Source of the DNA: Sulfurospirillum barnesii SES-3
Lineage (GTDB): Bacteria > Campylobacterota > Campylobacteria > Campylobacterales > Sulfurospirillaceae
NCBI RefSeq assembly: GCF_000265295.1
Contig: NC_018002.1
Span: 1,178,001-1,242,000 of the forward strand
DNA: 64,000 nucleotides
Direction of reading: 5' to 3'
Shown here one piece after another: positions 43,991 through 51,789 of this stretch; positions within the stretch are counted from its first letter, which is position 1; each line of letters begins with the position of its first letter. The notes beneath the pieces were generated by a model, which was not told the DNA's origin, made no database searches, and saw only the letters and a program-made list of their open reading frames with translations. Both the position numbers and the translations under genes were made by a program.

Positions 43991-44104
43991 AGATACACAC
44001 GAAGGGTGTGTCTATGCTCTTTTCTCTTTTGCTCTTACACGCAATATGACAACACCCAACGAATTAACTTAGTTAATATAGTGATGTAGTCATATTATAG
44101 CGTG
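43991..44104. other. Candidate origin of transfer (oriT)
   Basis: Just upstream of the relaxase gene. ACACAC (43995-44000) and GTGTGT (44006-44011) form a hairpin that ends in GTGTG-T, the kind of nick site known from MOBV plasmids. Downstream CACGCAATATGAC (44038-44050) pairs with GTCATATT...GCGTG (44089-44104), enclosing ATTAAC-TTA-GTTAAT (44063-44077). Nested repeats next to a relaxase gene are typical of oriT. Confidence 0.65.
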
Positions 44105-44466
44105 AAATATAACTTTAGTTATTATAGCATCTTTGCTTAAAACTCGTAGGGTTTTTGGCATTCTTTTTTATTTTTTTATATACCCACACTTCAAATTGCA
44201 AGCTATTTTTTAATGTGCACCTGTGTGTTTATAAATGAAAAATTGATGTGTATGTATTAAAGAAGAGTTTGTTCGAGTGTTACTTACCTAAGTAAATTGT
44301 ACTCGAACTGTTTTGAAGTGCGGTGTAGAATAGTCTGCGTGTATCTATCGCTATTGGGATGTGATTTAGATAAAACAATGTTTTCGCAGAACAGTGTTTT
44401 ACTATAGCAGAATCACTTTCCTCCCAATATTGTAAATAAGCAAAGCTTAAACCTCATTAACAAATT
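44105..44466. other. 362-base gap with a strong hairpin
   Basis: No convincing coding region. A hairpin at 44271-44308 has outer arms GTTCGAGT/ACTCGAAC and inner arms TTACTTA/TAAGTAA. The rest is AT-rich with no further structure I can see. It may hold a small RNA, origin or promoter for the relaxase gene. Confidence 0.5.
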
Positions 44467-45156
44467 TTAACCAACGTATTTTTGAGTAAAGACTCTTTTC
44501 GATGGATATTCCAATGCGCTTAATGCGCCACCATAAACACATCCTGTAACAATACCACAGAAATGATTCGTTATCCAAGGCTCGTTAAAATGCTCATGTC
44601 CAAACACGTTAAATATAGGGTAATGCAGATAATTTTTTTCATAAGGGTAAAGAGGTTTTTGCACGCCGTATAGAATTGATTTTGAGATACGGTTATTACG
44701 CAAATACATAGGATTTTTTGATTGATAAAACGGTAATCCAAATCCATGTGTCACAAAAAGAGTTTTATTGTTTTCATCTTTGATGTTATATTCTAAATAA
44801 TCAGGTAAGCTTTTCATCCATGTTAAATGCTCTTGCAAATCAACGTTGGATAAGTTGATGTAACTTAACTTAGTTTGGTCTCCACCGTTACCGTAACTTA
44901 ACCAATCACACATATTCTTTGTTTCATAAGCTTCGACCATTACGGCTTCATGGTTGCCTTTAATACAATCGTATCCACCGTTTTTAACATACTCAACAAC
45001 ACGAGCAGAATCCTTGCCACGATCAATTAAATCACCTACAAAAATAAGATGTGATTTTTCTTTGTTAGGTAGTTGTTCGATCAGTTGCATTAGGGTAGTG
45101 TAACATCCGTGAACATCACCGATGATATAGACTTGTTTATGTTCAAACATCTTCAT
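44467..45156 (-). CDS. Calcineurin-like metallophosphatase (PrpA/ApaH-type)
   Basis: 229 residues. The metal-binding motifs are in order: GDVHGC near 13-18, GDLIDRGKDS near 41-50, GNHE near 70-73, and two later histidines (THG near 138, FGHEHFN near 190), as in the bacterial Ser/Thr phosphatase 1 or Ap4A-hydrolase family. The substrate is unknown. Carried by the element, it may alter host signalling or act in defence. Its start (ATG 45156) has AAGAAGCGA upstream. Confidence 0.85.
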   Translation of the reverse strand: MKMFEHKQVYIIGDVHGCYTTLMQLIEQLPNKEKSHLIFVGDLIDRGKDSARVVEYVKNGGYDCIKGNHEAVMVEAYETKNMCDWLSYGNGGDQTKLSYINLSNVDLQEHLTWMKSLPDYLEYNIKDENNKTLFVTHGFGLPFYQSKNPMYLRNNRISKSILYGVQKPLYPYEKNYLHYPIFNVFGHEHFNEPWITNHFCGIVTGCVYGGALSALEYPSKRVFTQKYVG

Positions 45157-45262
45157 TCGCTTCTTTTATACTTCCACGCTTGGAGTGTTAGTATATAGAT
45201 ACACAATAACTTTGACATTTGCGCTTGTGTCATTTATCACTCCTTTTGCATATGCACTTTAT

Positions 45263-45775
45263 TTAGATTTTGATGTTTAATTTTGCTTTGATCTCTTCAG
45301 CTTTTTTTGCCACTTGTTCTTTTAACTCTTCTTCTTTTTGGGCTTCTTCTTTGATTTTATTCATTTTATAAGTATCTACTAACTCTTCTAATATTTTATC
45401 CTTTGCCAATTCTTCAATAGTTTTTGGTCTCCAAAAAAATAGTTTCCATAATGTCCAAGGCTTTTTGATATGTGAAATATTTAACATATCAAGCGTATAT
45501 TTAGATGAAAAATCTTCAAAAAAAATATCAAAATTTCTTCTTTCTGCTTTGGTTGGCTTAAACCATAACTTACTAATGTAAAGTCCCACAAACACTGAAG
45601 CAAAAAATGAATATCGAAACACATAGAAAGCTACCCAAGATAAAAACACCATAAGTAAAATTGCAAAAATATTACTTTTATAACTTACTACAATCATGTG
45701 TGTTAAATTTGGAGTAAATTTTAAAAAAGGAATGCAAAAAAGCAATATCGAAATTACGAGTAATGCTTTCCACAC
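45263..45775 (-). CDS. Membrane protein with charged C-terminal coiled coil
   Basis: 170 residues from GTG at 45775, with membrane segments near 1-22 and 33-68, and a Lys/Glu coiled coil at the end (about 120-168). Its first 98 bases overlap the gene upstream in another frame, more than expected for normal coupling. Either a later start is used or the two were once one gene. No family recognised. Confidence 0.55.
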   Translation of the reverse strand: MWKALLVISILLFCIPFLKFTPNLTHMIVVSYKSNIFAILLMVFLSWVAFYVFRYSFFASVFVGLYISKLWFKPTKAERRNFDIFFEDFSSKYTLDMLNISHIKKPWTLWKLFFWRPKTIEELAKDKILEELVDTYKMNKIKEEAQKEEELKEQVAKKAEEIKAKLNIKI

Positions 45776-45998
45776 AATTTTTCCATAAGGTTATTCTATT
45801 CCTTATAAGGAAAAAAGCGATAAGAACTGTTAATATCCATAAATAATCATCCCCTCTTGCTTTTTGATATAAATGAGTTACAAGCCAATAAATAAATTGG
45901 CAAGGTAATATTATAACCATTGCGCCACCAAGCACACCAACCCACCAAATTGATAATGCCGTGATTATATTCGTTAATATTGATACATGTTTACCCAT
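45678..45998 (-). CDS. Small two-segment membrane protein
   Basis: 106 residues with membrane segments at about 12-42 and 53-66. A strong TAAGGAG precedes the ATG at 45998, so the start is real. Its C-terminal 30 residues overlap the next reading frame; the segment after residue 70 has no clear character. It may be broken by a frameshift. No family recognised. Confidence 0.5.
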   Translation of the reverse strand: MGKHVSILTNIITALSIWWVGVLGGAMVIILPCQFIYWLVTHLYQKARGDDYLWILTVLIAFFLIRNRITLWKNCVESITRNFDIAFLHSFFKIYSKFNTHDCSKL

Positions 45999-46014
45999 TT
46001 TTGACTCCTTAGTT

Positions 46015-46353
46015 TTAAGCCTGCTGATCTCTAAGGCTTTTTAAATCCTCTTTAATGCGTTCCTTGATTAACTTCATACCCTCTTCATGGGTTACTTCGC
46101 CTTTGGCTAATTTCACCAACATTTCAATATCAAAACGATCACAATAAAGATGCTCTATTGCTTGCCCTCGTATGGTACTTTCAATAGAAGCATATTTATC
46201 GTGAGGCAATGTATCTTTATACTCTTTGAGTATTGCCAAACTTTCACTCAAGCTTTTAGGCTGATACGGCATTTTATAGCTTTGTTGCATATATTCATCA
46301 AGAGCGTGATTGTATTCGTAGTCCGTTTCTGTTCTGCTGTCATTTTCGTACAT
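46015..46353 (-). CDS. Small protein, weakly VbhA antitoxin-like
   Basis: 112 residues. The C-terminal stretch DIEMLVKLAKGEVTHEEGMKLIKERI resembles the GE-x-EE turn in VbhA-type antitoxins of Fic toxins, but no Fic gene is near. AAAGGAG before the ATG is strong. Next to an unrecognised 157-residue gene with 11 bases between them, so the two may act as a pair. Confidence 0.5.
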   Translation of the reverse strand: MYENDSRTETDYEYNHALDEYMQQSYKMPYQPKSLSESLAILKEYKDTLPHDKYASIESTIRGQAIEHLYCDRFDIEMLVKLAKGEVTHEEGMKLIKERIKEDLKSLRDQQA

Positions 46354-46364
46354 GTGAGGCTCCT

Positions 46365-46838
46365 TTATTTATCAAATCCACATAAGACGTGCATGATCGT
46401 TCCTTGCACTCCATGTGCATTGTATGTTTTATTTATAAGAAATACTTTTGCATCATAAAAACTCATCGGTGTTTCAAGTACATAAGGAACATCAAAAAAA
46501 CCAAACGCCGTTAAAACTCTCACCATTGCTTTTTCAAATAGTATAGTCTCATGTTGCATTCTAATCGATTCAACTTCTTCCTTTTCTGCACACTGTATTT
46601 GCTTTTCATCAAATTCATCAGTTTCAAGTTCAAATTCATATATGCTATTTAACGTAAACACTGTTAAACATTTAGTGAATTTATCCCATGTAAAGCGTTC
46701 AATCTTGCTTGTTCTAAAACATTCCACATCATTTAAATACCACCATATCATTTTTCCAAAAGTAATGTCCGCATAAACATCTTTTGGCATACTGCAATCC
46801 ATACCTTTGTTTGTTGATGAAAGAAACTTAGCTCTCAT
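46365..46838 (-). CDS. Unknown protein, 157 residues
   Basis: 157 residues, soluble, acidic centre, no motif recognised. AAAGGGG precedes the ATG. Located upstream of the VbhA-like gene and probably co-transcribed with it. Confidence 0.55.
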   Translation of the reverse strand: MRAKFLSSTNKGMDCSMPKDVYADITFGKMIWWYLNDVECFRTSKIERFTWDKFTKCLTVFTLNSIYEFELETDEFDEKQIQCAEKEEVESIRMQHETILFEKAMVRVLTAFGFFDVPYVLETPMSFYDAKVFLINKTYNAHGVQGTIMHVLCGFDK

Positions 46839-46963
46839 ATTTTAACCCCTTTGCTAACTATAAACACAATGTATTTTTATTTTTTATATGAAAAAGTATA
46901 ACACAGTCTCTTTTAATTTAGTATTATATATAATATTATCAATAAGCATTATAAGGAGTTAAA

Positions 46964-47272
46964 ATGTACGATGATAACGAATCAGACTTGCATAAAATCT
47001 CTTCCAATATTCATTCTCTCTCAAAGACATTACATGAAGTAAAAACGCTTATCAAGGATAAAGAAGAGAAGCTTAAAGTCATTTCTAAGCGAGATAAAAA
47101 GAGACGAGAGAGCCTTAAAATTGCTCAAATGAAGTTTGTTAATGTATCAACCAATATTAAAGCCGAAGAGTATACGAAGTTAGAAAGCAGGCTCAAAGAG
47201 CTTAAGATGAGTAAGTCGGCTTATTTGAAGATGTTGATTGAAAGTGACTTGAATATCGCCAACAAAGTATAA
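46964..47272 (+). CDS. Coiled-coil protein with ribbon-helix-helix-like end (MobC/CopG type)
   Basis: 102 residues. Charged coiled coil (about 10-55), then a stretch like the RHH fold of CopG/MobC: NVSTNIKAEEYTKLESRLKELKMSKSAYLKMLIESDL. TAAGGAG stands before the ATG. In mobilisable elements such proteins help the relaxase at oriT or repress transcription. Its strand is opposite to its neighbours. Confidence 0.65.
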   Translation: MYDDNESDLHKISSNIHSLSKTLHEVKTLIKDKEEKLKVISKRDKKRRESLKIAQMKFVNVSTNIKAEEYTKLESRLKELKMSKSAYLKMLIESDLNIANKV

Positions 47273-47327
47273 AAATAGCTATTTTAAATAAAATATTATG
47301 TATTAATATATGTAAAATATATTATTT

Positions 47328-48542
47328 TTAATTTTTCAACCAATCAGCCCACCATTGAATAAGTTTTTTCTTTTCATCAAAATATTTCATAACATCAGTT
47401 CTATCGTAAGCTGCTCGAACTTTGTTTTTCTCTGCATGAGCTAAACAAGCTTCAATGACATCAGGATCAAAACTATGTTTTGTTTTATAGCGATTTGCTG
47501 TTGTTGAAAACATTGACCTAAAGCCATGAGATGTCATAGTGTTTTTATAACCGAGCTTCATTAAGGCATGATTTAACGTATTTTCACTTATTGGTTTTAA
47601 ATTACTTGTAGGGCTTGGAAATACAAATTTACTTTGCCCAAAAGAGTAGGGCTTTATTTTATTGATAATTTCTAATGCTTGGTTTGAAAGAGGAAGAATA
47701 AAAGATTGATTCATTTTCATTTTTTCTGCATCAATTTCAATATACGATTCTTTAAAATTTACTTCTGACCATTCTAAATTTCTAAGGTTAAAAGGGCGTA
47801 GAAAAACAAAAGGGGCAAGTCTTAAAGCATATATAGTTGATATATCAGCATTATAAGCCTCTCCATAACTATAAATATCTTTTATAAGCTCTTTGATTTC
47901 ATCTTCTTTTGTCAGAGCTGGTACATGTACAACTTCTTTTCTTTTTAAAGCACTTCGCTTATCTATATCTGCAATAATATTATGTTCTACAAAACCATAA
48001 GTAACAGCATATTTGTAAATGCGTTCAATATTATTAAGAACACGAGATGTTAACTCATAAATATCTTGCTTTTGCATATGATCAATTATTTTTAAAATAT
48101 CAAGACGTGTAATATCTTGGATATTCATGTGCCCAATAAAAGGATAAGCATGCTGTTCTAATCTTACTTTAGATTTTTGATGAGTGATAGGTTTCCATTC
48201 AGTGTGCATTTTATTGAGCCAATTTTCTGCAATAGCTTTGAATGTAGAAGAGAGAGTAGGGATGTTATTATTTTTATACTCTATAGGATCAATACTATCA
48301 AGAAGAAGTTTTTTTGTTTCATCTCTTTTTATACGTGCTTCTTTGAGTGAAATTTCAGGATATATTCCAAATGACATGGATTTACGTTTATTTTGAAAGG
48401 TATAGTCATATCTAAAGAATTTTGTACCATTATCTTTCACAACAAGATAAAGCCCTTGACCATCACTTAGCTTGTAAGTTTTGTCTTTAATTCTAGATTT
48501 TTTAATCTCTGTATCGCTCAGTGGCATCGTGTTTCGTGACAT
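47328..48542 (-). CDS. Tyrosine recombinase integrase (P4-like, DUF4102 N-terminus)
   Basis: 404 residues. N-terminal DUF4102-type arm-binding domain (SRIKDKTYKLSDGQGLYLVVKDNGTKFFRYDY), core-binding middle, and the catalytic residues Arg near 242 (LRPFNLRNLEW), HGFR near 337-340, His near 366 (LAHAEKN) and Tyr near 377 (RAAYDRT). P4-type integrases of this kind use tRNA 3' ends, and this gene faces the tRNA-Leu 180 bases away. Complete and probably functional. Confidence 0.95.
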   Translation of the reverse strand: MSRNTMPLSDTEIKKSRIKDKTYKLSDGQGLYLVVKDNGTKFFRYDYTFQNKRKSMSFGIYPEISLKEARIKRDETKKLLLDSIDPIEYKNNNIPTLSSTFKAIAENWLNKMHTEWKPITHQKSKVRLEQHAYPFIGHMNIQDITRLDILKIIDHMQKQDIYELTSRVLNNIERIYKYAVTYGFVEHNIIADIDKRSALKRKEVVHVPALTKEDEIKELIKDIYSYGEAYNADISTIYALRLAPFVFLRPFNLRNLEWSEVNFKESYIEIDAEKMKMNQSFILPLSNQALEIINKIKPYSFGQSKFVFPSPTSNLKPISENTLNHALMKLGYKNTMTSHGFRSMFSTTANRYKTKHSFDPDVIEACLAHAEKNKVRAAYDRTDVMKYFDEKKKLIQWWADWLKN

Positions 48543-48547
48543 TTTTA

Positions 48548-48605
48548 ACGGTACTCACTTTCATTAGAATTGGATAAATGGGTTCAGTACCGTATAGAGT
48601 ACCGT
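48548..48605. promoter_or_regulatory. Possible integrase arm sites, right end
   Basis: Inverted AACGGTACTC (48548-48557) and direct CAGTACCG (48585-48592) and GAGTACCG (48598-48605) upstream of the integrase gene, matching the pair at 32792-32811. They may also regulate the integrase promoter. Confidence 0.45.
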
Positions 48606-48718
48606 AAAAAACTTTAGATTTGTATAAACAAGTGTGGACGGGATAAGACAAGTAAGAGGCTAAAAGCTCTATTTTTAGGGGGTTTAGATACTGTATGAGA
48701 CAAGGAAAGAAAAAAAGA

Positions 48719-48803
48719 TGGTACCTGAGGCCGGACTCGAACCGGCACATATCTCTATACTAGATTTTGAGTCTAGCGCGTCTACCAATTTCACCACTCA
48801 GGC
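48719..48803 (-). tRNA. tRNA-Leu(CAA)
   Basis: 85 bases with acceptor stem GCCTGAG/CTCAGGT, T-loop TTCGAGT, a long variable arm as in Leu tRNAs, and anticodon CAA in the loop between CTAGA and TCTAG stems; it decodes UUG. CCA is encoded. Its 3' end is the integration site of the 16-kb element, and the intact 3' copy belongs to the element side. Confidence 0.96.
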
Positions 48804-48839
48804 ACGTATTAATTTAAGAGTTGGAAGTGTACAAAAAAA

Positions 48840-48875
48840 AAGCTTAAAACTCAGTAAAACTGAGATTTTAAGCTT
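48840..48875 (-). terminator. Intrinsic terminator of hup
   Basis: AAGCTTAAAACTCAG (48840-48854) pairs with its near-complement (48860-48875) around TAAAA; on the minus strand it ends in a run of nine T's. It terminates hup before the tRNA-Leu gene. Confidence 0.9.
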
Positions 48876-48889
48876 TTTAAGAGACGAAA

Positions 48890-49168
48890 TTACGCTTTTG
48901 CAACAACGTCTTTAAGTTTTTTACCAACTTTAAATTTTACAGCAGTTGTTTTTGCAACATCAACAACTCTATCCGTACCAGGTACTCTAGCTTTTCTAGC
49001 TGCTCTTGTTGCTGTACTAAATGTACCAAAACCAATAAAACTTACTTCTTTGCCCGCAACAAGTGCATCACTAATTGCTTCTAGTGCTGCATCAACAGCT
49101 TTTTGACTGTCCTTCTTTGAAAGACCTGCTTTCTCTGAAACCGCTTGGATAAATTCCGCTTTTTTCAT
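48890..49168 (-). CDS. hup: HU-family DNA-binding protein
   Basis: Histone-like architectural protein. 92 residues: MKKAEFIQAVSEKAGLSKKDSQKAVDAALE and SFIGFGTFSTATRAARKAR, the HU/IHF arm pattern. ATG at 49168 with AAGGAATTGGCA before it. Promoter and terminator are both clear, so it is monocistronic and probably well expressed. Confidence 0.96.
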   Translation of the reverse strand: MKKAEFIQAVSEKAGLSKKDSQKAVDAALEAISDALVAGKEVSFIGFGTFSTATRAARKARVPGTDRVVDVAKTTAVKFKVGKKLKDVVAKA

Positions 49169-49202
49169 TGCCAATTCCTTAAAATAAAGTGTTTGTGCGA
49201 GG

Positions 49203-49231
49203 ATTGTACAATTTTTTTTAAAAAAAGACAA
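49203..49231 (-). promoter_or_regulatory. Sigma-70 promoter of hup
   Basis: On the minus strand TTGTCT (49226-49231) and TACAAT (49203-49208) with a 17-base spacer rich in A/T. The start point would be about 28 bases before the hup ATG. Confidence 0.75.
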
Positions 49232-49284
49232 TAATTTTTAAAAAAAGTTAAATTATTTCCCCTTAAAGTCGATATTTGTCATAA

Positions 49285-49298
49285 GGAATTAAAATTGC
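49285..49298 (+). promoter_or_regulatory. Sigma-54 promoter of flgL
   Basis: GG (49285-49286) and GC (49297-49298) are exactly 10 bases apart in GGAAT-N5-TTGCTT, the form seen for Campylobacter sigma-54 promoters. It ends about 36 bases before the flgL ATG. RpoN is encoded at 29.6 kb. Confidence 0.75.
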
Positions 49299-49334
49299 TT
49301 GTCTATAATTTAAAGAAATCAAATGGAGCCAACC

Positions 49335-51737
49335 ATGAGAGTTACTGATGCACTAACCTTTAATAATTCAATTCGTAATTACCGCACATCTTCATCAAAA
49401 TTGTACGATGTCAACCAACAAATATATTCCGGTTCAAAAATACAGCAGAGTTATCAAAACACAAGTGTGTATATTGATGCTATGCGCCTTAACAGTGAAA
49501 TTACGACATTAGAACAATCCATTGGAAGTAGTAAAAAAGCAAAAGTTTTCGCCCAAAACACAGATACAACACTGACAAGTTTTACCAGTAAGCTTGATGA
49601 GTTCAAAACAAAACTAACGCAAGCGGCCAATGCATCAAACTCTCAAACCAGTTTAGAAGCCATTGCAAATGATTTAGAAGCCTATAAAGTAGAATTAATG
49701 AATTTAGCCAATACTTCCATTAATGGTCAATTTCTATTTTCTGGCTCTGCTTTATCTACAAAACCTATTAGTTCAGATGGTACATATAATGGAAATAACG
49801 AAAATTTAAGCGCTGTTGTTGGCTCAGGCGTGGAACTGACGTATAATGTCACTGGACAGTCTTTGTTTTTAGGAAAAGACAGTGATTACAGTAAAGTTGT
49901 CTCTACTAACGTGACCATGTACAACCAAACGAAACTCTATCCTAGTGTTATGGAAGGTTCTGGTACCAATACAACCTCTAGTGAAGTCTATTTAACAACC
50001 ACTGATACCATCCGTGATATGATTGGCGATACGGATAGTGATAAAACAAATGACCCAAATGCAGTTTTTTATCTCTCAGGTAGAGATACTGCAGGTGAAA
50101 CTTTTGCCACAAAAATAGAAATAAGCTCTAGCTCTTCAGTTCAAGATTTATTAGACAGTATAGGAAAGGCATATGGCAATACATCGACCAATAAACTTGT
50201 TGATGTAAGTATGAATAAAAGCGGTCAAATCGAAATAAAAGATTTAAAAACGGGACAGCAAGTCATAGAAATGAATATTTTTGGTGCAGTTGATAGAGAT
50301 GCCGCTGCTGGAACATCAGGCAATGCAAATCAAACAGATGTTAATGATTTATTAGCCTCTTCAAATGTTGATATTATTGCGTTTAATACCAGCAACTATA
50401 CAACAACAAATTCAGCAAGTACTATTAGTTCAAGAGCCGATAGCTACAACGAAGGTGTCTACCGTATCGGGTACACACTTCAAACAACAGAGGGAAGCGT
50501 TGCCAAGGGTAGTACTCTTTTAAGTGACATTATGCCAGAGGCTAATAATATTCTTTTTGGAAGTACTAACTTTGCTATTAACCCTACAACAACGGTACAA
50601 AATTTAATGAGTGCTATTGAGGCTGAATATAGTTTAAGTGCAGGTTCTGTGCGTATAGAAAATGGACAGATTATCGCAGATGATCCAACAGGAACACTGA
50701 ATGCAACACTGACTGCACGCAATGGCGTCACTCCTGTAGGAGGATTTAGTATTCCAGATGCAATTAACTATACACAACGTGGGTTTGAAAAAGATGGTAA
50801 TACGCTGCTAAGTAATGTCTCGCAAGTCAATAAAACAACGAATGAATATGCAACCAGTACAACCAAACTCAGTGAAGTGGCAGGCAGTGATACACTTGAT
50901 GGAAAAACGCTCACTATTGATTATAAAACAAAAAGCGGTGTGAGTGCATCCGCTAGCATTAATTTAAGCAATGCAGGAAGCAGTGTTGATGTGGATACCG
51001 ATAATGATGGTGTTATTGATACGACATTTTCTATTTTAGATGCCAATGGCAATCCAACCAGTGCTGATAATGTAAGTTATAAACAACTCACGGATATTAT
51101 TAGTATGCTCACCGCTGGAACGATTCCCACTAATGGAGTGCCTACTGCTACGAGTACGGATTTAGAAGAGTATCAATATGCAATAAAAACGGCACAAAAC
51201 AGTGTTGCAGTAAACCTTGATCAACAGGGGCGTATTGTTATAAAAGATAGTACGGCTTCTGAGTCTAAAATTGAATTGAGTATGGCTGATAGCAATGCAG
51301 GAGACTATAGTGGCACAACAAGCTCGGTTCTTTCCTTTATGGCCAATGATTCTGTAACAATCGCAAGTCCCTCTGTTGATATTTTTGCACAGCTTGATGA
51401 GATGATTGCAGCGGTACGAAGTGGGACATTTCGTATGGATTCAACATCATCCGACCCACGCAATATTGGTATACAAAATGCATTAGCCCAATTGGATCAT
51501 ATTGCGGATCATGTTACAAAAGCACACACACAAATTGGTGCGCTAAGCAACGCATTAACAGAGTCAACAACACGAGCAGAGACACTTAAGGTGAATGTAA
51601 AAACGGTTCAAACAGAATTGGTAGGCATTGATTTAGCCGAAGCCTATTTGGAATTAACCCAAGTTAGTAACTCTTATCAAGCCATGCTATCGGCGATTTC
51701 AAAAGTCAATTCAATGTCTCTTTTAGATTACATGTAA
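49335..51737 (+). CDS. flgL: Flagellar hook-filament junction protein FlgL, long form
   Basis: Joins hook and filament (HAP3). About 800 residues from ATG at 49335 (GGAG upstream; ATG at 49323 is also open). The N-terminus (MRVTDALTFNNSIRNYRTSSSKLYDVNQQI) and C-terminus (LDHIADHVTKAHTQIGALSNAL, LTQVSNSYQAMLSAISKV) are the paired flagellin-like helices; about 500 residues of beta-rich variable sequence lie between. Ordinary FlgL is about 300 residues; long forms occur in Campylobacterota. Preceded by a sigma-54 promoter. Confidence 0.93.
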   Translation: MRVTDALTFNNSIRNYRTSSSKLYDVNQQIYSGSKIQQSYQNTSVYIDAMRLNSEITTLEQSIGSSKKAKVFAQNTDTTLTSFTSKLDEFKTKLTQAANASNSQTSLEAIANDLEAYKVELMNLANTSINGQFLFSGSALSTKPISSDGTYNGNNENLSAVVGSGVELTYNVTGQSLFLGKDSDYSKVVSTNVTMYNQTKLYPSVMEGSGTNTTSSEVYLTTTDTIRDMIGDTDSDKTNDPNAVFYLSGRDTAGETFATKIEISSSSSVQDLLDSIGKAYGNTSTNKLVDVSMNKSGQIEIKDLKTGQQVIEMNIFGAVDRDAAAGTSGNANQTDVNDLLASSNVDIIAFNTSNYTTTNSASTISSRADSYNEGVYRIGYTLQTTEGSVAKGSTLLSDIMPEANNILFGSTNFAINPTTTVQNLMSAIEAEYSLSAGSVRIENGQIIADDPTGTLNATLTARNGVTPVGGFSIPDAINYTQRGFEKDGNTLLSNVSQVNKTTNEYATSTTKLSEVAGSDTLDGKTLTIDYKTKSGVSASASINLSNAGSSVDVDTDNDGVIDTTFSILDANGNPTSADNVSYKQLTDIISMLTAGTIPTNGVPTATSTDLEEYQYAIKTAQNSVAVNLDQQGRIVIKDSTASESKIELSMADSNAGDYSGTTSSVLSFMANDSVTIASPSVDIFAQLDEMIAAVRSGTFRMDSTSSDPRNIGIQNALAQLDHIADHVTKAHTQIGALSNALTESTTRAETLKVNVKTVQTELVGIDLAEAYLELTQVSNSYQAMLSAISKVNSMSLLDYM

Positions 51738-51789
51738 TAATTTGTTATAATACCCATACCGTATTATTTCTACATGTAAAGGATTTGTT

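Larger units (their letters stand above)
32737..48738. mobile_element. 16-kb integrative mobilisable element at tRNA-Leu(CAA)
   Basis: Bounded by a direct repeat of the tRNA 3' end (32718-32736 and 48719-48738), with the tyrosine integrase next to the tRNA. It holds an AlpA-like regulator, RepO-like and Toprim proteins, a MOBV relaxase with a likely oriT, an AbiTii gene and an IS256-family element. No VirB4, VirD4 or pilus-type transfer genes are seen, so transfer would depend on a helper. It is AT-richer by eye and has only one TTACATGTAA against 22 in the flanks. Confidence 0.88.

Noticed and set aside
32737-48738. Self-transmissible conjugative element
   Set aside because: No VirB4-, VirD4- or pilus-type gene could be found; only a relaxase and membrane proteins are present.
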